Assembly: GCA_009779975.1 (NCBI GenBank)
Contig: WRAY01000001.1
Coordinates: 1-64,000, forward strand
From: Bacillota bacterium
GTDB lineage: Bacteria > Bacillota > Clostridia > Christensenellales > Pumilibacteraceae
DNA: 64,000 nt
Direction of reading: 5' to 3'
Positions 39,879 through 49,349 of this stretch are shown here, piece after piece. Position 1 is the stretch's first letter, and the number at the start of each line of letters is the position of its first letter. The translations under genes were made by a program, and so were the position numbers. The notes beneath the pieces were generated by a model. That model did no database searches and was not told the origin of the DNA. It was given only the letters and a program-made list of their open reading frames with translations.

Positions 39879-42806
39879 TTAATAATTCAATATTTTCAAC
39901 CCTTTCATCACCCTTACCAAAAAACTTGCGACAAAGTATGAGCCTAAAACTACTGCCATTAGAAAGAAGAAGTGATTTAGGGCAAAGTGCTCTGTGTTGA
40001 CACCAAACATTGTCGGCAAAACTGACGCACCAAATAATATCAACAATCCGCATCCAACAATAAGAATGCTTCTCCAAATATCAAACGGCTCGCAAACTTT
40101 AACAAGCATCATAAAGCCTGCAAATGTCATGGCAAGAACCATCATTGTTGAATACAAAGCATTTGAGGCAGCAATTAATGCGTAAGGATGCATTGCTTGT
40201 TGTGCAATAGATAATTCATAAGCATTCATGTATTGAGGATTTTCTATAAAACGCATTGGCACTTCATAATAAGGGAAATAAATGTCTCCTGCTCCGCCAA
40301 GCGAGAAAAAGACGAATGTCACCATAACCGCAAAAACTATCGTTATTCCGCCCGGCACGCTTCGCCCGATAACATTCGAGAGGAAGTTGCCTTTGATTAG
40401 ATTGTGGTTTGGCTGAAGCGCTAAGACAAAACTTGGTATTCCTATTATAAAAAATTCTAAAAGGAGCATTTGATTTGTTCTGAACGGATATTCTCTCAAA
40501 TAATCCGCAACAACATTTCCGTCAAGTATTGTCGGCACAATCAAGAAAATAATTGAAAGCAGTATTGCCATCAAAGTTTTCATCAAAAACAGCGATGATG
40601 CTTTTTGAATGTTGTTGACAACTCTTCTTCCCTCTTTGACAACATCCGGCATTGACGCAAACGAACTATCTCTCAGCACCAAGTGGGCAACATTCCTTGC
40701 TGCATCCGCACCGGACGCTAATGCAACCGAACAATCCGCTTCACGCATTGCGAGTATGTCATTAACACCGTCTCCGGTCATAGCAACTGTTCTTCCTTGT
40801 GCTTTTAAGGAGCGGACTATTACTTCTTTTTGTTCAGGGGAAACTCTTCCAAAAACGGTGTATTTTTTTGCCGCTTCTAAAACTTCCTGCTGAGACAGAC
40901 CATGACATGAAATATATAACTCTGCTCTTGGAACCCCGACTCTTTTTGCAACTTCACTGACGGTTATGGGGTTATCACCGGAGATAACTTTTATTTCAAC
41001 ATCGTTTTCCTTAAACCATTTGATAGTGTCATAGGCTGTGTCTCTAATGTGATCTTCAATAACAATAACATATAGCGGACGCCTGATAGAAGGCAATTTG
41101 TCTCCGCTAATATTAGCAGGTGAATGTGCAAGAACCAAGACTCTGTGTCCGTCACTTGCCGCTTCTCCAACTATTTTTTCAATCCTCACTCCCATGTCCT
41201 TTAAGACAAATTCAGGAGCCCCGAACATAAAAGTTCCCTTGCCCTCAAATGATACCGCTGTCATTTTTCTTTGCGAAGAAAAAGGCAAAACATTCTCGGG
41301 TCTTAAGGTTTTTGAGTATCCAAAATAATTGGCAAGAGCCATTGCCGTTTGATTGTTGTCCCCTGTCGCTGTCAGCATTGAACCTATGATTTCAGCAGCA
41401 GAGTAGTCAAGTTTTTCACTTCCTTTTATGTCAATAACCTTTTTGACATTCATTGTGCCATCGGTTATTGTTCCTGTTTTATCGAGGCAAAGAGTGTCAA
41501 CACGAGCCAGCATTTCAATGCAATACAAATCTTGAACGGTTGTTTTTTTCTTTGAAAGGCGAATAACGGAAACTGAAAGCGCAATACTTGTTAAAAGAAA
41601 CATTCCGGCAGGAAGCATTCCGATGACCGCCCCCGACACTTGGAAAATATTCCGCCCCCATGCCTCCCATGTTGTTCCCATGTTGACTGCATTAATCCAA
41701 ATCATAATGACAGTTATCGGAACAATAAATATTGAGATTATCCGAATGAGAAAACGAACCGAATGCATAAGTTGTGATTTTGGCTTTTTGTAACGCTTTG
41801 CGTGAGAAGAAAGCGTTTCAACATAGTTCGCAGCCCCAACCTTTGTCACCCTCATGTAACAACTTCCGCTTGTCACAAAACTTCCGGAGTATAACTCGCT
41901 TTTTGCAATTTTTTTAACAGTTTCGCTCTCACCTGTGAGTAATGCCTCATTAACTTCAACCTCGCCGCCGATAACTTCACCATCAGACGGAATTTGTTTC
42001 CCCATCTCCAAAACCAAAATATCATCAAGGACAACTTCTCCAACAGGAATAACAACTCTTTCCCCATTCCTTATCGCAATAGCAGTCGGAGCAGTGACCA
42101 ATTTTAATTTCTCAACCGTCATCTTTGACTTAATTTCAGTAACTATTCCGACAGTTATATTTGCAAGAATTATTATAAGAAATACTAACTGCGTGAATTC
42201 AAAATCATCATGATTCGCAAAAACAATGAGCGCCGCTGCAACCGCAAAAACCATGAGATTGAAAAATGTGAAAATATTTGAAAAAAATATTGAGCCGTAT
42301 GACTTTCCATGCTTTGCCTTGTTGACATTGACAAACCCCTCTCTTTGTCTTTGTTCAACTTGCATTTCATTCAGTCCCATTGACTCAGATGCCTCGAATC
42401 TTTCTGCGTTTGTAAAATCAATGCTAATACCTTTTTTCTTTTTCTTCCTCCCTAGTCTCATCATAAACTTTGGGAGCAGTGAGCCGTCAATAGTTCTGGA
42501 ATTAGAAAAAATATCTTTCTCAAATGATTTTTCCTCTTCTCTCTCTTCAAAAATCTCTTCATCAAAATGTATTGCATCATTAGAAATATTAGTGTCTTTT
42601 GTCGTCACCTTCGGCAATTTTTTCAACCTTTGAGCCGTTCGCTTTAATGCTATTTCCTCTTTTTCTCCGGTATTTTTTTCATACCACAACGCATCTTTCG
42701 CAACAGGAGGAATTGGCACAGATTCTATGTTCTCAAGAATCTGCGCCTGAAGTTGCGCCTTTTGCTCACGCCCTTTTCTAATCTTTTCCTTAGTCTCCCT
42801 ATCCAT
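39879..42806 (-). CDS. P-type cation ATPase, CtpE-like
   Basis: 975 residues. CLDKTGTITDGTMNV holds the phosphorylated Asp, LLTGES the actuator loop, and MTGDGVNDILAMREADCSVA the hinge. The helix-4 stretch GMLPAGMFLLTSIALSVSVI continuing into KKTTVQDLYCIEMLARVD resembles CtpE-type pumps, which in mycobacteria take part in calcium handling; here the usual Glu of PEGL is Ala. A cytosolic N-terminal extension of about 150 residues is rich in Lys and Glu and has a Lys patch (GRKKKKKG). Transcribed from its own promoter. Confidence 0.88.
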   Translation of the reverse strand: MDRETKEKIRKGREQKAQLQAQILENIESVPIPPVAKDALWYEKNTGEKEEIALKRTAQRLKKLPKVTTKDTNISNDAIHFDEEIFEEREEEKSFEKDIFSNSRTIDGSLLPKFMMRLGRKKKKKGISIDFTNAERFEASESMGLNEMQVEQRQREGFVNVNKAKHGKSYGSIFFSNIFTFFNLMVFAVAAALIVFANHDDFEFTQLVFLIIILANITVGIVTEIKSKMTVEKLKLVTAPTAIAIRNGERVVIPVGEVVLDDILVLEMGKQIPSDGEVIGGEVEVNEALLTGESETVKKIAKSELYSGSFVTSGSCYMRVTKVGAANYVETLSSHAKRYKKPKSQLMHSVRFLIRIISIFIVPITVIMIWINAVNMGTTWEAWGRNIFQVSGAVIGMLPAGMFLLTSIALSVSVIRLSKKKTTVQDLYCIEMLARVDTLCLDKTGTITDGTMNVKKVIDIKGSEKLDYSAAEIIGSMLTATGDNNQTAMALANYFGYSKTLRPENVLPFSSQRKMTAVSFEGKGTFMFGAPEFVLKDMGVRIEKIVGEAASDGHRVLVLAHSPANISGDKLPSIRRPLYVIVIEDHIRDTAYDTIKWFKENDVEIKVISGDNPITVSEVAKRVGVPRAELYISCHGLSQQEVLEAAKKYTVFGRVSPEQKEVIVRSLKAQGRTVAMTGDGVNDILAMREADCSVALASGADAARNVAHLVLRDSSFASMPDVVKEGRRVVNNIQKASSLFLMKTLMAILLSIIFLIVPTILDGNVVADYLREYPFRTNQMLLLEFFIIGIPSFVLALQPNHNLIKGNFLSNVIGRSVPGGITIVFAVMVTFVFFSLGGAGDIYFPYYEVPMRFIENPQYMNAYELSIAQQAMHPYALIAASNALYSTMMVLAMTFAGFMMLVKVCEPFDIWRSILIVGCGLLILFGASVLPTMFGVNTEHFALNHFFFLMAVVLGSYFVASFLVRVMKGLKILNY

Positions 42807-42883
42807 ACCGCTAACAACTTTTATCTTATTTATGTCTCATTATGAAAACATTATTCCAACACAAGACAAAAGCGTGTCCAAAC

Positions 42884-42912
42884 AATATACCACAATTAAT
42901 CCCCCCTGTCAA
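42884..42912 (-). promoter_or_regulatory. Sigma-A promoter for the P-type ATPase
   Basis: Minus strand TTGACA (42912-42907), a 17-base spacer with a GGGGGG run, and TATATT (42889-42884). The leader is about 70 bases. Confidence 0.8.
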
Positions 42913-42949
42913 GCATTTTCAACACTTTTGTTTGTTGGTTTTAATAATA

Positions 42950-44023
42950 CTAGCATTCTCCGTCAAGAATGTTAAAAACACTTGTGATATCTTCTTTTTT
43001 TAGATTTGAATTTTTTAGAAGTTGTTGTTCATTTTCTAAGTTGGTTGAGCGGGCTATGATTAGATTATTGTCGTCTATTATGCAGTTGTCTTTCTGAGTT
43101 TGTTTAATATAGTATTTGACTGATTTTGATATGATGATTTTGCATTTGCCTGTGATAAAAATATCTTGATTTGCAGGGACAAAAAATGTGCCGCCTAAAA
43201 TAAGAGAAGTTTTTTTGTTTTTTAGTTCAATTGTCGCACTTCCCTCAATCAATGTCAAGACTGCAAAAGTTTTTTCACTTCCTTTTAGAAACTGTTCGCC
43301 GTCAATTTCCAGTTCATATGCAGTGAAACTTTTGCAGCCGCCAAGCCTTGTTAATCCGTCATTTGTTTTTATTTTTTTGTCCAGTTTTTCATATTTTGAA
43401 TATGTCGAAACATTGAGAGCATCTTCAATATGTAATTCTCTTGGTTGACCGTCAGTTCCTACTCTTTTAAAATCATAGAGCCTGTAGGTTAAGTTACTGC
43501 TTTGCTGAACTTCATAGAGCGTGACACCTTTGCCTATTGCGTGAATAGTCCCTGCTTCAATAAAAAAACAATCGCCTTGTTTAACGGGAAAAAAGTTGAG
43601 TTTTTCAAGTATTGTTCCGTTTTTTAAATCATTTTCCAAATCATCTCTAGTCATGTCATGTTTAAAGCCGCAATATATCCCCGCATTTTTTTCAGCATCA
43701 ATTATATACCACATTTCCCTTTTTCCGAAACTGTTAACTTTTTTAGCGTATTCGTCATTCGGGTGAACTTGCACTGATAAATTATCTTCAGCATCAATAA
43801 GTTTTATTAAAAACTCCAATCCGTCTTTTGAATTCTCGCCCAAATTTTCGCTCGTCAAAACATCAGCCAAAGGTTTTCCTTCTTCGGTCAATGACATTCC
43901 ATCGGGATGAACGGAAAACTCCCAACTTTCGGCAATTGTTTTTTCGTCTGATACTTTGCCGAATTTTGACTTCAATTTTGTTCCGCCCCATATATAACTT
44001 TTTAACGCCGGTGTTATCTTCAT
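42950..44023 (-). CDS. manA: Mannose-6-phosphate isomerase, class I
   Basis: 357 residues with zinc-cupin motifs: LSVQVHPND (His and Asn-Asp), EMWYIID, FIEAGTIHAIGKG and NLTYRLYDF. Converts mannose-6-phosphate to fructose-6-phosphate for glycolysis. It begins six bases after the upstream cytosolic GxGYxYP gene, with AAGG inside that gene's last codons, so it is translated from the same message. Being last in this operon is the main reason to suspect a mannoside as the substrate. Confidence 0.92.
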   Translation of the reverse strand: MKITPALKSYIWGGTKLKSKFGKVSDEKTIAESWEFSVHPDGMSLTEEGKPLADVLTSENLGENSKDGLEFLIKLIDAEDNLSVQVHPNDEYAKKVNSFGKREMWYIIDAEKNAGIYCGFKHDMTRDDLENDLKNGTILEKLNFFPVKQGDCFFIEAGTIHAIGKGVTLYEVQQSSNLTYRLYDFKRVGTDGQPRELHIEDALNVSTYSKYEKLDKKIKTNDGLTRLGGCKSFTAYELEIDGEQFLKGSEKTFAVLTLIEGSATIELKNKKTSLILGGTFFVPANQDIFITGKCKIIISKSVKYYIKQTQKDNCIIDDNNLIIARSTNLENEQQLLKNSNLKKEDITSVFNILDGEC

Positions 44024-44029
44024 AATCTT

Positions 44030-45586
44030 TTACCTTTTTAGAGGTAGCCTTATATTTTGCTTTGCTATCTCAACTATTTCATCAACCGAGACTATTTCGA
44101 CATGTTTTTTTAGTTTTGAAACAATATATTCAACATGTTCCATTTCAACTGTCCAAGGGTGAATATTTAGAACAGTGTAGCCGCTCGCACTTGTCGGGTC
44201 GGCTTCAAAGTTGTTAATGGCATCAATATAACCATCCAGCCATTCCTTTGTTATTTGACCTGTTTGATTGCTTGGATGCCACAGCGACAAACGAACGCTT
44301 AAAAACGGCTTTCCTTCACTCCAGAAAATTTCGCCTTTTCCGCTTTCGTATCTATCGGGGTCAATTTCCCAAACTCCGCCCGATATGTTTTTTTGCTTCG
44401 CATAGTGTCTTAATCTTTCTTCTGCAATAAATTTGCCATCAAACTTGACATGTTTTAAGTTGTCTAAAAGAACTACTGCCGTCATGTCTGACTCAGTCAT
44501 TAACTGGCTTGTCAGGTTTGTGAATGCGTCAAGCCTTTCAATCGGATAAGTTGTTGAATTGATATAGCCTGCTCCTGACACTCCTGCAATAAAACTGTCA
44601 AACTCATTTGCTAAGTCAAAGGTGTAGTCAGTAACAACTGCCCCAAGCCTTGCCATATATGGCGGGAAAGTCCATGAAACTTTGTAGTCTCTTTTTCCTC
44701 TTAATCGCTGCCCAAAAGTTGAAGTGGTTGCAAAATTTCTTGAACACCATTGAATATTGTCACCGTCAGAGACGCAAATTGCAAGATAGTGCTTTCCTTT
44801 TTCTGCTTTAATTTTATTAGGTTTGGTTTTTTGTTTTAGTTTTTTGTCAATTCTTACACCTGCTAAAAAACTGGTGTTTGATGACCAGTCCATTGGTATG
44901 ACAAATTTTCCGAACTCTGAGCATTCGGCAACAAACTTTATCTCATCATCAGTCCAACCCATGACAGGAATATTATCGTCTGCCCATTTGAATATTTCAT
45001 TTCTGAATTCAACATCTTCGGCATTATGCTCGTCTGTGTAGAAACAAAACAATTTCAGTGCAACGGCAAAATCTCTTAGTTGCGGCATAAATAACGGTTG
45101 ATGAATAAGAGCACCTTTGTTTAGGCGGTCTTTGTATAGTTCAAAAATTTTGCGTTTTCTTTGCGTTTCATTTCCCTCAATATCCGCAAAATCAAACTTT
45201 TTGACAAAGTTTAATTTTATTGCTTTTTCTTCGCATGAAACAGGAACTGCCAAAAATCTTTCGACTCCTGAAACAACCATAGACGAATTAATGTCACCGC
45301 CTCTTGTTGAGTCAAATAAAACATAGCCTGCCTCAAAAACAGCACTTTTAAATTCGCTGACAATATCCCAAACTGATTTATATTCTTTTGAGGTATACTC
45401 ACCGGTTGCAACAAGATAGTCGACATATGCTTGATAATTATCGGTTATTATCACAATGCGTGCCTCATCTTGTGCGACAATGCCTTGAAGGGAGGACAGC
45501 ATCAAATACTCGTCCTTAGTCATATTGTCTAAGTTAATAGTGACAATATTTTTTCCTGATTTTAAAATTGAAAAAATGTCTTTCAT
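44030..45586 (-). CDS. Cytoplasmic GxGYxYP-family putative glycoside hydrolase
   Basis: 518 residues, no signal peptide. It has the family motif in GVSGAGYINSTTYPIERLDA, with VSDGDNIQWC, VIPMDWSSNTSFLAG, IPVMGWTDDE and LNIHPWTVEMEH as further landmarks shared with two secreted paralogues in this window (57039 and 60272). The family is annotated as putative glycoside hydrolase on structural grounds; the reaction is unproven. The Asp-rich SDGDN and the WEIDPDRY loop are candidates for catalysis. In a tight operon between a substrate-binding protein and manA, so it should act on an imported sugar. Confidence 0.85.
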   Translation of the reverse strand: MKDIFSILKSGKNIVTINLDNMTKDEYLMLSSLQGIVAQDEARIVIITDNYQAYVDYLVATGEYTSKEYKSVWDIVSEFKSAVFEAGYVLFDSTRGGDINSSMVVSGVERFLAVPVSCEEKAIKLNFVKKFDFADIEGNETQRKRKIFELYKDRLNKGALIHQPLFMPQLRDFAVALKLFCFYTDEHNAEDVEFRNEIFKWADDNIPVMGWTDDEIKFVAECSEFGKFVIPMDWSSNTSFLAGVRIDKKLKQKTKPNKIKAEKGKHYLAICVSDGDNIQWCSRNFATTSTFGQRLRGKRDYKVSWTFPPYMARLGAVVTDYTFDLANEFDSFIAGVSGAGYINSTTYPIERLDAFTNLTSQLMTESDMTAVVLLDNLKHVKFDGKFIAEERLRHYAKQKNISGGVWEIDPDRYESGKGEIFWSEGKPFLSVRLSLWHPSNQTGQITKEWLDGYIDAINNFEADPTSASGYTVLNIHPWTVEMEHVEYIVSKLKKHVEIVSVDEIVEIAKQNIRLPLKR

Positions 45587-45612
45587 AATATAGTGTTTCC
45601 TTTTTTATTTAG

Positions 45613-47196
45613 TTATATTGAAAAGTGGAAATGCAAGTCAAACAAATCAGCAGGTCTGCGTGTTCCACTTAGCAGTCTTGTGATAAAATCACCTAATTCA
45701 TGCTCCAATACTGCCCATCTATAAGTTGCCGGGACACTAATAACATGGTTAAGTTGTTCCATAAACACAGGCCAAGCGTTGCCTTGAGTGAAGTGTTCAT
45801 TTTCTATTGTTGAATAAGTCACAGGAATAAAATTTTGGGGAGCATTGTGAAGCAGCATTACTTCATCATTTGTCAAAAAGAATTTCATGAAATCAACAGC
45901 AAGTTCTTCGTTGATAGTTCCCGACGATGATGCCATTGAAAATAATCCTAAAACACTTTCGCGAGAACCACCTTCATAAAGACTAACGAGTGGTGCAAAA
46001 CGAAGATCATGTCCCATGACTTCATAAATCAATTGATACTGCTCTATTTTCCATGGTCCCATTTCCATAAAAGCAACTCTTCCGCCTTCAAATGCTCCTT
46101 CTTGAAAAGTTGCAGGAGCAAAATTATTTCTGCCCAAGTCATAAATCTTTTGTGCTGCTGCAACATTTTGAGATGAATAAAGCCTGATTTCTTCAAGATT
46201 TTCACACATTATTTCCCCGCCCATTCTCGCTGACATTGAAGTAAAATACATCGCCGCCATACTGTGATGTGCTGCTCCTGCAGGAATTGTGTATGGGACT
46301 AATGCATTTCCGCCTGTCAATCCTTGAAGTCTGTTATACTCCAAAACATCCGCACAAATTGCCATTTTTTCTTCCCATGTCGACGGAACATCAGCATCAG
46401 CAAACGCTCTTCCATGCACTCTTTGAAAAACTCTGTTTAAAAGAGTGTGGTTATAAGCAAGTGTCAAAACATTCGCAGAAACAGGAAGTGCAAACGCATC
46501 ACCTAAAAAAGTATTCGCCGGCCAAATGCTTTCAACAACTTGCGGACGAATGACAGTTTCAATTGCGGGGTCAAATTCATTTAAATTAGTAATGAATCCC
46601 ATGTTTGCAAGTTGTGGAACATAAACTGAGTCCAAAAACACTATGTCGGGATAATTAAAACCTTGTCTTGCAATCATATATTGCATGAAAAAATTAGTTG
46701 ATGCTTGCGGCACAACTCTGAATGTCACATTAGGATTAATTGCTTGATACAATTCAATCGCTCTGTTTAGTGAAGCAATCTCAACAGGAGCCCCGGGCCA
46801 CCAAATCAATAACTCACCCTCTCTGTCCGGAGGTGTTATCCCGCCATTGGGTGGCGCTGGCGGTCGTGGATTAGGGGTTGGATTAGGTGTAAATCTTCCG
46901 TAAAGAGGAATGTTTGATTGAGGTCTTGGATTTAGTGGTATTTCTATCACTCTATTTCCTCCAACCTCTGCATCAAACCAACCGTCAAATGTGTGCCCAA
47001 AAAGAGTGGCATCAGTTAGTGTCAAGGGCAAATCATCACGAGTAATTGTCGTTGGATTAATATGAAATACGCCTGACGGCAAATTAGCATAAAAATTATA
47101 TGTTATATTAAAGGTAATATCTTGATTACAGCCAAAACCAAATGACATGACAAATGCCGTTATTAGAATAAAAAATATTTTGGATATTTTTTTCAT
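45613..47196 (-). CDS. Sugar-type ABC substrate-binding lipoprotein with an N-terminal B-repeat
   Basis: 527 residues. Lipobox FGFGC (Cys near 23). Residues about 28-105 are one InlB/Listeria-Bacteroides type B-repeat (DDLPLTLTDATLFGHTFDGW), then a Pro/Asn hinge, then a family 1 solute-binding protein (ELLIWWPGAPVEIASLNRAI, PDIVFLDSVYVPQLANMGFI, VAFMEMGPWKIEQYQLIYEV). No ABC permease or ATPase gene is near. Its ATG lies one base after the aldo/keto reductase stop and its GGGGAGAG site is inside that gene. The fusion is unusual. Confidence 0.85.
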   Translation of the reverse strand: MKKISKIFFILITAFVMSFGFGCNQDITFNITYNFYANLPSGVFHINPTTITRDDLPLTLTDATLFGHTFDGWFDAEVGGNRVIEIPLNPRPQSNIPLYGRFTPNPTPNPRPPAPPNGGITPPDREGELLIWWPGAPVEIASLNRAIELYQAINPNVTFRVVPQASTNFFMQYMIARQGFNYPDIVFLDSVYVPQLANMGFITNLNEFDPAIETVIRPQVVESIWPANTFLGDAFALPVSANVLTLAYNHTLLNRVFQRVHGRAFADADVPSTWEEKMAICADVLEYNRLQGLTGGNALVPYTIPAGAAHHSMAAMYFTSMSARMGGEIMCENLEEIRLYSSQNVAAAQKIYDLGRNNFAPATFQEGAFEGGRVAFMEMGPWKIEQYQLIYEVMGHDLRFAPLVSLYEGGSRESVLGLFSMASSSGTINEELAVDFMKFFLTNDEVMLLHNAPQNFIPVTYSTIENEHFTQGNAWPVFMEQLNHVISVPATYRWAVLEHELGDFITRLLSGTRRPADLFDLHFHFSI

Positions 47197-47197
47197 T

Positions 47198-48112
47198 TTA
47201 TTTCTCTCCCCTCACTATCTCCTCAACCTTTTCCCACATTTCTTTGTTAATCTCTTTGTTTAAAAAGTTAAGATTATTTTTTAGGTGTTCAATCTTTTTT
47301 GTTCCCATTAGGACTGAGGAGATGTTTTCGTTTTTGAAAAGAAATTGAAGAGCAAGTTGCGTTAGCATTTCGGCATTGTTATTTGTTATTTCGAGTAGTT
47401 TTTTTATGCGAATTTTGTCCGGTTCATTCAAACTGTCCAAATTATCCAAAACTCTTTTAGTAAACATTCCGTTCCCCATTCCGCTTCTGATAAAAACTGC
47501 GATACCTTTTTCGGCACACAGTTTTATGTTTTCTTCATTGTCACGATAAAACAAATGATGTCCCATTTGCATCATGTCAAAGTCGCCGCTTTCAATACAC
47601 CTTTTGGCAAGCGGTCCGCAAATTGATGCTCCGAGAAATTTGATTTTGCCTTCTTTTCGCGCATCTTTCATTGCTCCGACTGTCTCACCTCTATCCAGAG
47701 TTTCCTCCGGATTTGATCCAAAATGGATTGCCATTATGTCAATGACATCTGTTTTTAAAAGGCGTAAACTTTTTTCGATTGATTCTTTTATTGCCTTATA
47801 GGAAAAGTCATAGTATGTTCCGTCATACCCTAGATTGTGTTCTCCGCATTTTGATGCCAGAATAAATTCCTTTCTCCTGTGAGAGAGAAACTTTCCAATC
47901 CTCTCTTCACTTTTGTGATAGGCACTTGCAGTGTCAATCAAATTAATCCCCAAATCCAAAACACTGTTTAAAACTCTTTCAGACTCTTTTTCACTAGGGA
48001 TATCCCTGTCCGCTCCCATCCCCCAAACTCTGCCAATCTCCAAACTGCCAAAGCCCGCAAAGGTGACTTCAGTGTTCATTCTTTTGATTTTTCTCTTAGT
48101 TAATCCTGTCAT
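47198..48112 (-). CDS. Aldo/keto reductase
   Basis: 304 residues. The catalytic set is visible: Asp and Tyr in NLIDTASAYHKSEERIG, Lys in LASKCGEH, His in IMAIHFG. SVLMGTKKIEHLKNNL is the C-terminal NADP-binding end. The start overlaps the MFS gene stop by 17 bp. In this operon it may reduce or oxidise an imported sugar or sugar derivative. A downstream ATG at 48079 is possible but less well placed. Confidence 0.88.
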   Translation of the reverse strand: MTGLTKRKIKRMNTEVTFAGFGSLEIGRVWGMGADRDIPSEKESERVLNSVLDLGINLIDTASAYHKSEERIGKFLSHRRKEFILASKCGEHNLGYDGTYYDFSYKAIKESIEKSLRLLKTDVIDIMAIHFGSNPEETLDRGETVGAMKDARKEGKIKFLGASICGPLAKRCIESGDFDMMQMGHHLFYRDNEENIKLCAEKGIAVFIRSGMGNGMFTKRVLDNLDSLNEPDKIRIKKLLEITNNNAEMLTQLALQFLFKNENISSVLMGTKKIEHLKNNLNFLNKEINKEMWEKVEEIVRGEK

Positions 48113-49349
48113 TTAAAATTATGTCTCCTTGTTTGTTATTATTTTGCATTTTTTCATTTTTGCTAACCTTTGAGTGCCAAGCTCTAAGAAGAATTCCGTG
48201 AAGAGCAAAAAAGATTAGCATTATTGCCATACCGATAACGACAAGCAATTCAGTTACTCCTATTAATGCTATGATGATGACAATAACACATGATAATGCC
48301 CGCCCCACAAAAAATGCGCTTTCAAAAAATAAATGACTTTCTGCAATATATTTTTCTGTGCCGAATTTTTTTGGGAAGTTTAGCCGCGCTGTTGATTCTT
48401 CAAGCGTCACAACCGTCCTGAAAATTATTCCAAACTGAAATATAACAAGAGTTGTGAAACCAACATTAAAAAATAACGGAATTAGAGTGAGAAGCGGCAC
48501 AATTCCAAGTGCCCAATAAATTTTTTTGTTTAGTTTTTTATAAATAATTAGAACTACAACTCCCACAACAGCCGCAATTGATGAAAATGCTCCAAGTGAT
48601 ATATTTGAGCCGAACACTAAAACAACAAGAAGAACCAGTCCGAAACTTACTGCCCTGAGCATTCCGCTGAGCGCTTCAACTCCCCAAAAGGCAAATGTTA
48701 ATTTAAGACGCTTTTTTTCTTTTAGTGTTTTAAAAAATTCCCTTATTTTAAAACTATCCTTTTCTCTTTTCGGCGAAGAAAAAATAAATGTTGAAATGAG
48801 TTGAATGGCACCGATTACCAGGACGATAATACTTGTTAAATAAAATGAGCCAAAATCAATTAACAGTCCGAATGTGAATGGGAAAATTATGCTTGCGGCA
48901 ATTTCAAGACCAAAAAACCATGTCATATAATTTTTTGTTTTTTCTCCTTCAAAAGTGTTTGTGACAAGATAGTTCATCGCTCCCCAATGCAATCCGCCGA
49001 CAGCACCCCAAATAAAGCCAAATAATATATAGAAGTTTCTTAGTCCGTCGCTCCAAAAAATAAGCGTTACCAAAAAAGCACAAGCAAGAGCTACGGAGGC
49101 TCTTGTTATCCAAATGGGTCTTATTTTTTTGCATAGGTAAGAGGCTAGAAAATAGAAAATAAATAATGCAGCACAATCCAAAAGAACAAAAAGTGCCACC
49201 GCCATGAAACTATAGTCAGTGAGTGAAAAAACTTGTGCCACCAAAAAGACACTAACAAACAACGCAAGGACAGAAAAAGCAATATTAGTTGTCAGCATCG
49301 CTATTTTGTTTGTTTTTATTTTTGTCTCTGTTTTTTTACTTTCTTCCAT
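48096..49349 (-). CDS. Major facilitator superfamily transporter
   Basis: 417 residues with 12 hydrophobic helices in two groups separated by a charged loop (SSPKREKDSFKIREFFKTLK). GFIWGAVGGLHWGAMNYLVT resembles sugar-related MFS members. Overlaps the genes on both sides (14 and 17 bp), so it is translated in the same operon as the HAD protein and the aldo/keto reductase. Substrate unknown; a glycoside is inferred from context. Confidence 0.85.
   Translation of the reverse strand: MEESKKTETKIKTNKIAMLTTNIAFSVLALFVSVFLVAQVFSLTDYSFMAVALFVLLDCAALFIFYFLASYLCKKIRPIWITRASVALACAFLVTLIFWSDGLRNFYILFGFIWGAVGGLHWGAMNYLVTNTFEGEKTKNYMTWFFGLEIAASIIFPFTFGLLIDFGSFYLTSIIVLVIGAIQLISTFIFSSPKREKDSFKIREFFKTLKEKKRLKLTFAFWGVEALSGMLRAVSFGLVLLVVLVFGSNISLGAFSSIAAVVGVVVLIIYKKLNKKIYWALGIVPLLTLIPLFFNVGFTTLVIFQFGIIFRTVVTLEESTARLNFPKKFGTEKYIAESHLFFESAFFVGRALSCVIVIIIALIGVTELLVVIGMAIMLIFFALHGILLRAWHSKVSKNEKMQNNNKQGDIILNDRIN

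Noticed and set aside
42807-42949. Riboswitch or metal-sensing leader (M-box like) before the P-type ATPase
   Set aside because: The roughly 70-base leader is too short and shows no conserved structure I can recognise.
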